Shown: positions 40,796 to 50,808, counted from the first letter of the stretch. The stretch: 64,000 nt of DNA from MGIIa-K1 sp964577145 (GCA_964577145.1 CAZNXM010000004.1:19820-83819), one strand, 5' to 3'. Numbers and translations: made by a program. Notes: generated by a model from the sequence alone, not told the origin.

Positions 40796-42328
40796 ATGTA
40801 CTCAGACACCAGGGCAGAGAGCCCCAGTGTTGGCGAGCCGGTGGAAGTTTTCCGCTCGCTAAATCTGGGGGGTGTACGCGGTAGGGTGAGGGCAACCCTT
40901 TCCGATACTCAACTCTGTTTCGAATCACGTACTGGTCAAGCATTGGATATGAAACTTGAAGCGGTTCAGAGGGTTCAACACCATCATACTACTTTGATTC
41001 CTGCTTGGCTTGGATTCGTTGGCTTGCTTCTATGTTGGCTTTCATGGAGAGGTCTAGAAGGTAAATTACAATCGTTGACAGGTGCAGTAGGAATTGTGCT
41101 TGCAGTATCACATTTCATCACACGCCGTCAGACATTAACCATCGATACATCTGCGGGGGATTGCCATTCGGTTTTCGGGAATGATGATTCATTAATACGA
41201 TTATGTGCAATGGTAAATAGGATGCAAGATGGACTAAGTTTGGAAGAGGCAAGGGAGAGTCTATCTTCTCTAATCAGAGATTCTGATTATCCTAGGCACC
41301 GTAATTTTGAGGAAATTCTTTCCGTTCCTGAGATAATAGAATTAGAACCCGCTCCAGTATTGACCAGTTTCCTAGATTCGATGTCATTTGATGAGCAGGA
41401 ACCACTTGATGCGACAATTATCGATGAGCCAATCACTATGGTTGCAGACCTCGACCTTCCAACATGGGCGGATGAAATTATACAAGAACCCGAGCAGGAA
41501 GTACCAGCGAGTCTACTTTCTCGTGCCAGAGATAACCTACACACTCAGAGGAATAATGTGATTCAGAATGGTTGGCATCCGCAAATGCAACAACCTCATC
41601 CCCATTCCATCCATCGTAATCAGCCAGTTGAGTCTTCATCATATGGTATGATGCAATTTAATGGAGCGATTCCGTCTGAACATGTTCCAATGCAAGCAGC
41701 TCCACCACCTTCTCAATTCCTACCATCATTCTTTGGTGCTGAAGGGGCCCATATTCCTGGTGCAATGGTTGAAGAGTTCCAATCACCTGATACTCCATTG
41801 ATCGATTCACAACTCGAGGAGCCAACCCAGTCACTTGTCGCATCTGCGCGTAAAGAGGAGAGTCAATTGGCTTCTGAAAGTGAAAATACAGAGGCAGCCG
41901 AGGGTCCTGCCGAAAGATATCCCTCGATGTCTAGACTTTCAGCCAAGGGCAATAATCGGCGACGAATTTCAACCGGAGGCCGTAGGGGAACTAGGCTTCG
42001 AGGCAGTTCAGTCGTAAGGGAATTAGTTGGACCTTCCCTTGAAAGAGTTGGAAATATTTCGCGTAGTTTGCTAAGAAGGTCACGAACTACAGACGCATTG
42101 AGGATTCAAGCCGATCATGCAAGACAAGCTGAAGTGACAGCAGAGTCAATTCAGAATCTTGCCCAAAGTAGAGGTGGCGTTGTAAATGATGGAAAGGTAG
42201 AGGAGATGTTGAGTCATATCAGGACTGAGGTTGCAATACCATCTTCATTCGGTGAGATGATGAGCACCGAAGAAAAGCAACAACTCGAGGCAGAAGGCGT
42301 TTCAGCGCTTCCTAGACTAGATTCGTAA
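40796..42328 (+). CDS. Membrane protein with PH-like N-terminus and long disordered region
   Basis: The first 150 residues resemble a bacterial PH-like (bPH2) arrangement: a beta-rich start (GRVRATLSDTQLCFESRTGQALDMKLEAVQRVQHHH), two adjacent hydrophobic helices (about 70-105), then a beta-type stretch. Residues 190-400 are acidic, low in complexity and probably disordered. A basic segment follows (NNRRRISTGGRRGTRLRGSS). The final 70 residues are helical and end with FGEMMSTEEKQQLEAEGV. I do not recognise the whole. It may tether a cytoplasmic complex to the membrane. It ends directly at the convergent thioesterase gene. Confidence 0.62.
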   Translation: MYSDTRAESPSVGEPVEVFRSLNLGGVRGRVRATLSDTQLCFESRTGQALDMKLEAVQRVQHHHTTLIPAWLGFVGLLLCWLSWRGLEGKLQSLTGAVGIVLAVSHFITRRQTLTIDTSAGDCHSVFGNDDSLIRLCAMVNRMQDGLSLEEARESLSSLIRDSDYPRHRNFEEILSVPEIIELEPAPVLTSFLDSMSFDEQEPLDATIIDEPITMVADLDLPTWADEIIQEPEQEVPASLLSRARDNLHTQRNNVIQNGWHPQMQQPHPHSIHRNQPVESSSYGMMQFNGAIPSEHVPMQAAPPPSQFLPSFFGAEGAHIPGAMVEEFQSPDTPLIDSQLEEPTQSLVASARKEESQLASESENTEAAEGPAERYPSMSRLSAKGNNRRRISTGGRRGTRLRGSSVVRELVGPSLERVGNISRSLLRRSRTTDALRIQADHARQAEVTAESIQNLAQSRGGVVNDGKVEEMLSHIRTEVAIPSSFGEMMSTEEKQQLEAEGVSALPRLDS

Positions 42329-42790
42329 TTACTTGTTCTTTTGGGCGAGCATGTGTTCTCGAATGCTAAGTGCTTGATCCCAGTCTGCTTGTTCTGATTC
42401 ATCTTCTACAACGAATTGTGGGATTGGTATTGGACGCATCATAGAGTCGATTGCCACAAAGAAAAAGAATCCTTCACAAATTTTCTTTTTCTCCCAAGTA
42501 GCTTTGTCAACAGCAACTGCAGTAACCTTTGTACAAGCAGTATGACTACTTGTGAAAACAACCTTTCCTGTAACTTCTAACAGATCACCCTGTCGTGCAG
42601 GTGCCATGAAAGTCAGTGTGTCGATGGAAATAGTTACAAATTCGCGATGAGCAAACTTTGCGCAAGCAATCCCTCCAGCTTTATCCATCAATGATAGTAA
42701 TCTTCCTCCAAAAAGAGTATCATAGGCATTTGTATCCCCTGGGAATACGTGTTCAATCAGTGTTGCTGCCTCTTTTGAGTAAGGCTCCAT
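42329..42790 (-). CDS. Acyl-CoA thioesterase (hotdog fold, YciA/BACH type)
   Basis: This 153-residue thioesterase cleaves acyl-CoA to free acid and CoA. The family signature is HVFPGDTNAYDTLFGGRLLSLMDKAGGIACAKFAHREFVTIS, with the catalytic Asp and the GG helix. FMAPARQGDLLEVTGKVVFTSSHTACTKVTAVA follows. The length of a single hotdog domain suggests a dimer or hexamer. It could release acyl chains or balance CoA pools. The giant synthase of this window has no thioesterase domain, but the distance of 11 kb gives no direct link. Confidence 0.88.
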   Translation of the reverse strand: MEPYSKEAATLIEHVFPGDTNAYDTLFGGRLLSLMDKAGGIACAKFAHREFVTISIDTLTFMAPARQGDLLEVTGKVVFTSSHTACTKVTAVAVDKATWEKKKICEGFFFFVAIDSMMRPIPIPQFVVEDESEQADWDQALSIREHMLAQKNK

Positions 42791-42879
42791 GCTGTTGCGA
42801 GAAGGCCCTCCCTCAAGAAGTCAGTGGGGAATGCATACTCAAGGGGTGGTTTCTTGACCTACAAGACGTGCCACATGAC

Positions 42880-43551
42880 ATGGACGATAGTAAAGTCTGT
42901 GTCGCTTTGGTTTCAGGTGGAATAGATTCCCCTGTTGCAGTGGCAAGGATGTTAGCGGAAGGATGGGATATTATCCCGGTTCACGCAAGCCAAGAGCCGA
43001 TTACTGGTCCAGAAGCGGAACTCAAAACCATAGCATCGTTGCAACATTTGCTAGAAATGGATGGACCACTTGGTGATGCGGCGAGAAGTCATCTTCGCCG
43101 TGAGTTGATCGTAGTTCCAGTTGCTGAAGTTCTTGCATTATTTACTGAAAAATGGTGCCATTCTGAGTATTTTATTCATATGAAGAGGCTATTCAATTCG
43201 TTAGCAACTTTGTGTGGTGAGGAAGTAGAAGCGAGCCATGTTTTGACAGGAGAAAATCTAGGCCAAGTATCTAGCCAAACTTTAGGGAATTTAGGCGGAG
43301 TTGAAATCGCCACTCCATTATTGCCACTAAGGCCTCTGTTGGCCTTTGATAAGGTTGATATTATGGCGATGGCAAGAACGATTGGAACCTTATCAATAAG
43401 TGAAGGACCAGAAGTATGTGATGCGCTTGGACCTGATAAGCCTACAACAGTTGCAAATAAGGAATGGTTGGAGAAATCTGAGGAACGATTGGGAGGGATT
43501 TCATCACTCGCAATGAGATGTTGGGAAGATAGGCGCCCAGTCCCCCTTTGA
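42880..43551 (+). CDS. ThiI-type PP-loop sulfurtransferase domain protein
   Basis: This 223-residue protein has the N-type ATP pyrophosphatase loop ALVSGGIDSPVAVARM and the ThiI-specific HMKRLFNSLA and LTGENLGQVSSQTLGNL. Those motifs belong to the enzyme that makes 4-thiouridine at tRNA position 8 and supplies sulfur for thiamine. The N-terminal ferredoxin-like and THUMP domains of full ThiI are missing: the frame extends upstream, but the translation there is not THUMP-like, and ATG 42880 is the sensible start. It would need a separate RNA-binding partner, or it serves another thiolation. A GC-rich hairpin follows nine bases after the stop. Confidence 0.8.
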   Translation: MDDSKVCVALVSGGIDSPVAVARMLAEGWDIIPVHASQEPITGPEAELKTIASLQHLLEMDGPLGDAARSHLRRELIVVPVAEVLALFTEKWCHSEYFIHMKRLFNSLATLCGEEVEASHVLTGENLGQVSSQTLGNLGGVEIATPLLPLRPLLAFDKVDIMAMARTIGTLSISEGPEVCDALGPDKPTTVANKEWLEKSEERLGGISSLAMRCWEDRRPVPL

Positions 43552-43560
43552 AACTCATTC

Positions 43561-43585
43561 GGGTCCCCCCCATAGGGGGGAACCC
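43561..43585. other. GC-rich intergenic hairpin
   Basis: GGGT plus CCCCCC, ATA loop, GGGGGG plus ACCC form a 10-bp stem with one C/A mismatch. It is nine bases after the ThiI-like stop and 67 bases before the giant surface protein start. No T-tract. Confidence 0.5.
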
Positions 43586-43652
43586 GTAGGTTACATCTTC
43601 CCGTCGGGCTTTTATGTCGGACATTAGTGGAGGGAGAAGAGGAGTAACTCAT

Positions 43653-46600
43653 ATGACCGACAATAAGAATTCAAGAACCGCTTTGTTGTTCACCTTCTTG
43701 ATGCTAATTTCGCCACTCGCGACAGCTGCATCAGTGACAACTTTCAGCAATGGCGACAGTGAGATTTTAATTGAAGTCAGAGACGAATCTGATTTTGTGA
43801 ATACTGTTGATGGAACCATTACACTTCCTGCCGGTGGAACCGTTACCGATGCATCGGTCGAACTATCTACTGGAATGGCTACTCATCAAATCCAAAGCAC
43901 CATCAATGGTGAAACCCAACAGTTCGTATGGGACCCAACATACAATAATCAGCAAACCGAGTATTCGAATATCGATGATTTCACTTATCACGAAGATAGT
44001 GTCAGACTTGTCAGTGGAGGATACTCCACCGATTTTGAGCGAAACCATGGTAATTTCCAAGACCATTCACAGCCACCAGTATCTTCTGGAATGGGTTGGC
44101 AGCATGGCTCTCTCACAGGAGCAACAACGCTGAATGATAATTGTAATACCGGCATGGATTGCTGGGGTACCAATATGTACGATTCAGATAATGATTACAC
44201 AAATGATGACGATGGCTCTAGTTTCTCATACAGCATGATTTCTCCTGCAGTATCAGTAGACCCAGCATCATATATTGCTCGGTTCTCAAGTTGGCATGGC
44301 ATGCATTGGACAGAGACAAACCCTGGTGCAAACCCTACTAAGACATACTGGGATTGTGGCTATGTAATGGTTAGAAACAGTTCTTCTCCAAGCTTCCCGC
44401 CACCCGACCAAGGCTGGTCTTACATCCCATTTGATACTGGAAACACTTCGGGAATTAGTTATGCTAACGGACTTTATCCAATTGGAAATGGAAATGGAAA
44501 GATCCAGACCTGTGATGGCCTTACTGGCAATGATTACGCTATTGGTGGCGAATCAACAAGTGCATCACAGAATCCTACGGGTTGGGCTACCCTCGCAGTG
44601 AATCTGGACCAGCATATCACAAAATATGTGCAACTTAAGTTTGTACTTTCTTTCAACGCTGGAAGTGGTACTCCGTATAATTCAACCATGCCTGGATGGT
44701 TTATCGATGATTTCCGTATCGGCGACCCACTACCTCAAAATGGCTGGATGACAGTCAAAGGTTTCACGCCACGCCAAGCCCCAATGGCTGGATTCCCAGA
44801 TGGCTATGGAGTTCTTCAGATAGAGCAGGAAATCTCTCCTACCAATTCTTTGAAAGTAGAAATCCTACGTGGTTCAACAACCGAGATAGTTGTTGACAAT
44901 AATGGAAATCAGATGACTGGATTGATTGGACCTATCGTTGAATTATGGGATATTGATGCAAGTGAATATCCGGTTATTGATATTAAATTCCTATATGATA
45001 CTGGGCAGTATCGATTGTCGACTGCAGTATTGCATGGTTTATCTCTCGGTACAAGAGTAGGTAGCGGATTAAATGACACGAGTGTCGTTTTTGATCCATT
45101 TATTATTGATGGAGTATGGATGTCACCTGGTGGCGCTCAGCCGTTGATGTACGCGCCAACGATTATCGATCAATCCTTCAACCCACCAATTCAGCGTACC
45201 AGATTTAGTCAGCCAATTGTGGGGATTACTCCGGTAATTGTCGATGATTGTATGGATGACCCAAGCATTCAGATTAACATGAGAAATAATAATCTCGTTA
45301 ATCTCACTCCGAATACCAAGTATGAACCTTTAATTCCAGCATTTGGTTTCTCTTCTATCATATCATATGCCAACCCATGTGGGCTTTCCGAAATCTGGTT
45401 TGATTTGGAATTTGGACATAGTGCATCTGGTGTTAGCATCGATATCGCAAATGACGGTGATATCGAATGGGCAATGAACGAACCAGCCTTTGGTGCATTT
45501 GGCCGTCAAACTACATTGTGGACGGGATTAGTAGATGGCGAGAATCAAGGAGGAACTCAGTCTACTATTGTTCTAAACGCTGCAGGAAAAGGTGTTGGCG
45601 GTAGTTTCATGATACCACGTGGAGCCACAGTGACAAATGCAGATGTGATATTAACCGATAACACAATCAGTTCTCTTTCGGACCCAAGCGTTGGGTTTGA
45701 CCTAAGTTTGATGAGTAGTTATCAGGAAGAATTCCTAGGTAGCATGGACAATGTTTCAATGTTCTCCCACGAAATTCTTGAAACTCCATTAGATCTTGTA
45801 TCTGCGATAAACAATCTACTTCAGAATCCATTGGTTGCATCAAGTCATATTGACGCATATGGAAATGAGTGGTTCACTCTACACTTTGTTGCAGAAAATA
45901 CCGATGCTTTGACTTCCTCATCAATCATTGTTCGAGACCTAGATGTAATCTATGATTGGGAAACCACATTAGATGCATCTGATTATCTGGATAGAGAATT
46001 GAATCAAGGAATTGCTCTTGGCACTGGTGCAGAAGTATCTGTTCCAATTGCTTTGGCTGCGGGCAGTGGTGGCGCAGTGGACCTTTCAAACCTCTCGATT
46101 ACCACGTCTTCAGGATATGATTCCACTCTAAGCCTAACAGGTAATCCAATCGGTCTTTATCCAAATGGAGACATTATTGAGGCGGTATCGACTCATACTG
46201 TAGATGCTTCAACGGGTACTTCTTTTGCAGAAGCACGTTTGCGAATGGAGTCGTCGAGTGGAGTAGTAGAGTTGAGTTATTCTGATTTGATGGGCTTCGC
46301 CGAAGCTTATGACCCAGATAACCTGTTGAGCCTTGAATCCTCAAGTGTAAACGATGTCGGCAATTCCAAACACATAACTTGGAGATTCCGAATCAATACT
46401 GCTTGGGAAGACACAGAGGAACTACGCTTGTATGCAAGCCTTGTTGCGTCTAATGGCGTCAATGGATTGCCAGGTGCTGTTGTTCTTGCCCCTCCGGGAG
46501 GAAATGCAATTGAGAATGATGCTTATATCGCCTCTTTCGAACTTCAAAATTATGGTGGCGTAGCACAGGACCTAACCTCTGCTAGATCAAACCAGAATAT

Positions 46601-49463
46601 CTTCTTGGTCGGAAGTGTTCGTCTAGAAAGCCTAGATGTCGCACCTGACCCCACATCATACAATCTAACTCTACAGCGTTGGGATATCAACAATACCGGT
46701 GGTAATGTAACCCAAGAATGGGTAGAGGTAGTGAATACTACCGGAAGTATTGGTGGAGATTTCAACTGGGAAATCGATCTCGGATTTACCGCTGCAGGAG
46801 AAGCAACATATCGATTCATGATCATAGATTATACCGGCGGGGACACACTTTGTCCGGCTTCTCCGATTGTCTCTGATGTGGATTGTGGAATTCCTTTCAA
46901 TCTCTCGATTGATACATATTCTCCTACTTTGGTGAATTTGTCTGTACTAAATGCGGCAAACCTCGACCCTACAATTTGGTCGAATTGGCGTCCACTTGTA
47001 GATGATACATGGGTATTACCTACTAACCAACAGAAGGTAAGAGCTGTAGCACAGGATATTCCTTCACCACCTACTTCACTCGATATGTATTACTGGGTCG
47101 AGTATGACCATGATACAGATGGAGACGGTGAAGCAGATGCAGACGAGTATGTTGTTGTTACATTGAACAGCGATGGAAATTCGCCTACTGCAAATTATAC
47201 TGGCACATATAGTGATGATGCAAATAAGGGACAAGACCCTGCAGGAAAAGTCAGTGCATACATTGTAGGTGCCGACCTTGCAGGTAACGCAATCAATGGC
47301 GGCGGGCCTGGATTTGAAGACGATTTAGTTACATATGTTTCAATGTCAGCCAAGTCCCCAACAATTCGAAATTTCTTCATCGAGGATTCTAATGGAGAGA
47401 GGTTGCACAATCCTGCTGAAGGAGCACCTCGATACCAAGGACCTTGGAACATGTCGATGTATGCTGGAAACGAATACCATTTGATTGTTGAAGCAAAAGA
47501 TGACAACGGCTGGAGAGATATTGATTGGTTTATGATTGACCTTGGTCCAGAAGATATGGTATTGTATTATTCCCCACGAAACGAGACCGCTTGGGCTGAT
47601 AGTGACTGGGTTGAAATCGTTGAAGCGAGCAATGAGAGTGAAGGTTCGCAAGTCCTTCGCATGGATGGAGGTCGCTTGATTGATCCATTCGAGTCTGAAT
47701 TCTACCTCGATTTACCAATACGTATGCAATGGGATATCGTTGGAATAACTACGACTACTTATGTTCCTCAATTGCGAATTAAGGATTTGGACAATAGCCC
47801 AGTTCTGATGAGCGAGGCCGGTGGCCGTCACAAGCAACGTTGGGTTTACAGCGATGGTATACAACTTGATTTCAGGAATGGAATCACTCCGAGCTTCACA
47901 GACCTTCAAGAGCCATATACCTCTGATATTTCAGGTGCATTCGTATACCCTGGTGATTTAATCGCATTTGAGGGCCAGTACGCATATGTTGACGGAATCA
48001 ATAATGGTGTTTATGTCAATCCAGAAGGTGAGTTTACACTTGAAATTACAAGACATGCGGCCATGATGGATGGAGAAAAGGGATATTTCGCTTGGCCAGA
48101 AGAGATTACTACCCATACAATTACAGATGGTATTTTCAATATCAATGTAACAGCTCCACCAAATAATAACGAGTATCAATATTCATTCCGTTTGATAGAT
48201 TTACCATCAGGAGCAACCGACTCTACTGGCGCATTATGTGACGGAAGTACTCAATTTGGCTGTAGTGGTTTCACAATCAAGGTCGATGGTGTCAAACCTG
48301 GGGTTAAGGATAATTCTTGGACTGCTAAATCTGGAGTTAATGGTGAAGTGCTCGGTGCACTTCTTCCATCCTCTACAATGCATTGCGTCAATGTTGAAGC
48401 ATTGGTGAGTGAGAATGCAGCATTGATTGCTGGTGAAGTTACTCTGAAGTGGAGATTCTTCGTAGATGCAGATAACAACTTGACATGGCCTGTTTACGGG
48501 CAAACATTCGGTGTTGACTCCTTGTCAGCAGATTTGAGTTTGGCTCGTGTAGGTAACGACTATCTCGTTAGTGGTGATTGTATTGACCTCTGGCCAGATC
48601 CAGTTGCACCTACTCGGAATCAGATCACAAATGTCGATGTCATCTTGTGGATTGAAGGTAGAGATTCTGCCGGTTGGTCAATTACGGGAGGCGGTCCAAA
48701 TGATGTTGGCGGTGTTAGCCCAATTTGGTCAAGTGATGCAACCCACAATTCAGGTTACCGTCTTGTGCATGAAGAATCAAGGTTCGAAATTACCGCTGTC
48801 CGAATGACTCCTTCCAGTCCAGAGGTTGGACAGTCTGTTCAATTGGAAGTAAGTATGCGAAATAGTGGAACTAAGGCAGGTAATATTACCCTCGATATCC
48901 AAACTGTAGTCGATGGCGGATTCCCAACAAGTGAATTGCTATTCACTACCGATTCGATTGGAATTGGTGAAGCGCCTAGCGTTTTCATCAACCTAGAGAA
49001 ATTTACTCAACCAACTAGTGGAATGTATTTCATTATTGTCGATTCAGAATCCAATGAAGTATTGTGGAATGGTTCGGATAATGGTAAGGCATTCAATGTC
49101 AAGGTTGCATCTAGTGACCCAGGGCTACTAGATGGAATGGGCATGTTGATTGTTGTAGGATTGGCAGCATTAATTCTGATACTCCTTGTTGTGGTTATTG
49201 TGCTGGTAAAGCGCGATGGTAGTGATGAGACCTACGAGTATGAATACGATGGCGATGTTGAACACAAGGATTACGTCGAAATACCAACTCAAACTCGTGG
49301 CCCACCACCTGCTTCAACCCCTGCACCAGCAGCGGATGTTGATCCTTTGATGGCAGCTGCAATGGCTGAATTCCCACAATGGGACCAAGAAACAATCCAA
49401 GGTTACTTCGACCAAGGTTGGGACCTCGACAGCCTAAGAGACTGGGTTAATTCCAACCAGTGA
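43653..49463 (+). CDS. Giant cell-surface protein with signal peptide and C-terminal membrane anchor
   Basis: This 1936-residue protein starts with a signal peptide (NSRTALLFTFLMLISPLATAAS). GAGGAG lies upstream of the ATG at 43653. Residues about 130-330 resemble MAM/jelly-roll ectodomains, ending in GWFIDDFRIGD. Many beta-rich repeats follow, with Asp-rich segments such as DHDTDGDGEADADEY (a calcium-site-like stretch). A CARDB-like domain (MTPSSPEVGQSVQLEVSMRNSGTKAGNITLDIQTVVDGG) precedes one helix near 1829-1852. The cytoplasmic tail is acidic, then Pro/Ala-rich, and ends with a compact motif (FPQWDQETIQGYFDQGWD). An S-layer, adhesin or extracellular-enzyme role is possible; no catalytic motif was recognised. 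Confidence 0.82.
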   Translation: MTDNKNSRTALLFTFLMLISPLATAASVTTFSNGDSEILIEVRDESDFVNTVDGTITLPAGGTVTDASVELSTGMATHQIQSTINGETQQFVWDPTYNNQQTEYSNIDDFTYHEDSVRLVSGGYSTDFERNHGNFQDHSQPPVSSGMGWQHGSLTGATTLNDNCNTGMDCWGTNMYDSDNDYTNDDDGSSFSYSMISPAVSVDPASYIARFSSWHGMHWTETNPGANPTKTYWDCGYVMVRNSSSPSFPPPDQGWSYIPFDTGNTSGISYANGLYPIGNGNGKIQTCDGLTGNDYAIGGESTSASQNPTGWATLAVNLDQHITKYVQLKFVLSFNAGSGTPYNSTMPGWFIDDFRIGDPLPQNGWMTVKGFTPRQAPMAGFPDGYGVLQIEQEISPTNSLKVEILRGSTTEIVVDNNGNQMTGLIGPIVELWDIDASEYPVIDIKFLYDTGQYRLSTAVLHGLSLGTRVGSGLNDTSVVFDPFIIDGVWMSPGGAQPLMYAPTIIDQSFNPPIQRTRFSQPIVGITPVIVDDCMDDPSIQINMRNNNLVNLTPNTKYEPLIPAFGFSSIISYANPCGLSEIWFDLEFGHSASGVSIDIANDGDIEWAMNEPAFGAFGRQTTLWTGLVDGENQGGTQSTIVLNAAGKGVGGSFMIPRGATVTNADVILTDNTISSLSDPSVGFDLSLMSSYQEEFLGSMDNVSMFSHEILETPLDLVSAINNLLQNPLVASSHIDAYGNEWFTLHFVAENTDALTSSSIIVRDLDVIYDWETTLDASDYLDRELNQGIALGTGAEVSVPIALAAGSGGAVDLSNLSITTSSGYDSTLSLTGNPIGLYPNGDIIEAVSTHTVDASTGTSFAEARLRMESSSGVVELSYSDLMGFAEAYDPDNLLSLESSSVNDVGNSKHITWRFRINTAWEDTEELRLYASLVASNGVNGLPGAVVLAPPGGNAIENDAYIASFELQNYGGVAQDLTSARSNQNIFLVGSVRLESLDVAPDPTSYNLTLQRWDINNTGGNVTQEWVEVVNTTGSIGGDFNWEIDLGFTAAGEATYRFMIIDYTGGDTLCPASPIVSDVDCGIPFNLSIDTYSPTLVNLSVLNAANLDPTIWSNWRPLVDDTWVLPTNQQKVRAVAQDIPSPPTSLDMYYWVEYDHDTDGDGEADADEYVVVTLNSDGNSPTANYTGTYSDDANKGQDPAGKVSAYIVGADLAGNAINGGGPGFEDDLVTYVSMSAKSPTIRNFFIEDSNGERLHNPAEGAPRYQGPWNMSMYAGNEYHLIVEAKDDNGWRDIDWFMIDLGPEDMVLYYSPRNETAWADSDWVEIVEASNESEGSQVLRMDGGRLIDPFESEFYLDLPIRMQWDIVGITTTTYVPQLRIKDLDNSPVLMSEAGGRHKQRWVYSDGIQLDFRNGITPSFTDLQEPYTSDISGAFVYPGDLIAFEGQYAYVDGINNGVYVNPEGEFTLEITRHAAMMDGEKGYFAWPEEITTHTITDGIFNINVTAPPNNNEYQYSFRLIDLPSGATDSTGALCDGSTQFGCSGFTIKVDGVKPGVKDNSWTAKSGVNGEVLGALLPSSTMHCVNVEALVSENAALIAGEVTLKWRFFVDADNNLTWPVYGQTFGVDSLSADLSLARVGNDYLVSGDCIDLWPDPVAPTRNQITNVDVILWIEGRDSAGWSITGGGPNDVGGVSPIWSSDATHNSGYRLVHEESRFEITAVRMTPSSPEVGQSVQLEVSMRNSGTKAGNITLDIQTVVDGGFPTSELLFTTDSIGIGEAPSVFINLEKFTQPTSGMYFIIVDSESNEVLWNGSDNGKAFNVKVASSDPGLLDGMGMLIVVGLAALILILLVVVIVLVKRDGSDETYEYEYDGDVEHKDYVEIPTQTRGPPPASTPAPAADVDPLMAAAMAEFPQWDQETIQGYFDQGWDLDSLRDWVNSNQ

Positions 49464-49468
49464 TCTAG

Positions 49469-50266
49469 ATGGACCTTAGTTGGGAAGATATTGCTTGGCA
49501 AGATCCCGATGGCGGCACTATTGTGCTCCATGGGGTTCTTCCTACAGTGGTCTATCCAAATGCAATGCGTCCACGTTTTCAATGGCACGGCCTTGGATTA
49601 TTGTGCACGAGCGAAGAACCTGAAATATGGATCGAAGAAGAAAAGGCCGAAGCAGAGGATTCTGGCATCAATCTCGACAGTGTGATATTGAATGGTGGAA
49701 TCGATGGATTATTTGCTGAAATGATGACATATGTCGATGACCTTCAGACTGGTAGATTTCCAGATCCAGAGCCTCGAAGGTTGCATAGAGCAGCACTTAC
49801 TCATCAAAGGCCGGTATTTTTTGCAGAACCAGAAATGGATGATGATGATTGGGCTGAGCACCTTGAAAAGGAAGCCAAAGAAGTGACAAGGTGGTCCAAA
49901 TTATTGGGCATGGTATTCATCGGTAGAAAGTGGCGTAAACGCCTCAAGAGTATGCGCAAACACGTCGTTGAACAACCATCGAGACAACCTGATGGCCTTC
50001 AAGCAGCAAGCGCCTTGGTTGGAACATGGTGGTCATTGCTCCTAGATCGCTCAACAACCGAGCTCAATACAAATCGCGATATTCGTTTTTCAGCCCGATT
50101 GAGAGGCGGGCTTGCAAAATTACGTGATGAATTCGGAAATGATGCAATTTTGCTTGTTCCAGTTTTCCAGCCGTGGAAGCAAGGCATTCATCAAGCACTT
50201 GAATCAGGAGTTGAAGCGGAGGAGGTTTCATCTCCTCCCCCGTCATCGGAAGGAGAGGAGGAGTGA
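49469..50266 (+). CDS. Hypothetical protein in a coupled three-gene block
   Basis: I do not recognise this 265-residue soluble protein. A beta-type N-terminus (IAWQDPDGGTIVLHGVLPTVVYPNAMRPRFQWHGLGLLC) is followed by an acidic middle, a basic helix (GRKWRKRLKSMRKHVVEQPSR) and a beta/alpha stretch ending ILLVPVFQPWKQGIHQAL. The tail is Ser/Glu-rich. It starts five bases after the giant surface protein stop, and the TBP-like gene follows three bases after its end with GGAGAGGAGGAG as ribosome-binding site. These three genes and the TatD-like gene are probably co-expressed. Confidence 0.62.
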   Translation: MDLSWEDIAWQDPDGGTIVLHGVLPTVVYPNAMRPRFQWHGLGLLCTSEEPEIWIEEEKAEAEDSGINLDSVILNGGIDGLFAEMMTYVDDLQTGRFPDPEPRRLHRAALTHQRPVFFAEPEMDDDDWAEHLEKEAKEVTRWSKLLGMVFIGRKWRKRLKSMRKHVVEQPSRQPDGLQAASALVGTWWSLLLDRSTTELNTNRDIRFSARLRGGLAKLRDEFGNDAILLVPVFQPWKQGIHQALESGVEAEEVSSPPPSSEGEEE

Positions 50267-50268
50267 GC

Positions 50269-50808
50269 ATGAGCGATTCATCCAACATCGAAGTCAGAGT
50301 CGAGAATCTTCTTGCTAGGTTCAGTATCTCCCCCCCAGTTGACTTGGAAGAAGCCATTGAGAGATTGGGTGGTATACAAAATGGCAGCGTCATTATCAAA
50401 CAACTCGAAGTGCCTCGTGCAACTATTATTCTTGATGAAGAAGGACGAATCATTGTCCATGGTACGCATCGAATAGAGGCTGCAAGAGCTGCAGCAAAGG
50501 AAATGCTTCTTCGCATGGGTAGAGATGATTCTGGTCTGACTGCTGAATTAGGACCAATTGTAGCATCATTTGATTTTGGAGAAGAGATTGATATTCACAA
50601 TATTAGAACAAACCTAGGCAGTGGCACTAGTCATGTCGACGAAAGGCTCGGATGTCTTAGGGTAGATGATACCCGTCACGATGTCGAACTTCTAATCTGG
50701 CCCAGTGGCCGAACTGTGGCATTGAAGGCCCGCCATCCGAATATGGTGGCGATGGCAGCTGTGCATTGGAAAGCCAAGTTCGCCGACCGCAAGTCGCTCA
50801 AGGCGTGA
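50269..50808 (+). CDS. Divergent TATA-binding-protein-fold protein
   Basis: This 179-residue protein has the size and two-repeat outline of archaeal TBP. Repeat 1 (about residues 6-84) contains IEVRVENLLARFSISPPVDLEEAIERL, then PRATIILDEEGRIIVHGTHRIEAARAAAKEMLLRM, matching the TBP pattern of N(V/L)xA, PxATxxIFxSGKxxxTGAKSxxxAxxA. Repeat 2 (about 92-175) is more degenerate: GPIVASFDFGEEIDIHNI and VELLIWPSGRTVALKARHPNMVAMAAVHW. Typical FPGLI segments and intercalating Phe pairs are not clear, so it is probably not the housekeeping TBP but a paralogue. ATG 50269 is preferred over GTG 50263. DNA binding is unproven. Confidence 0.6.
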   Translation: MSDSSNIEVRVENLLARFSISPPVDLEEAIERLGGIQNGSVIIKQLEVPRATIILDEEGRIIVHGTHRIEAARAAAKEMLLRMGRDDSGLTAELGPIVASFDFGEEIDIHNIRTNLGSGTSHVDERLGCLRVDDTRHDVELLIWPSGRTVALKARHPNMVAMAAVHWKAKFADRKSLKA

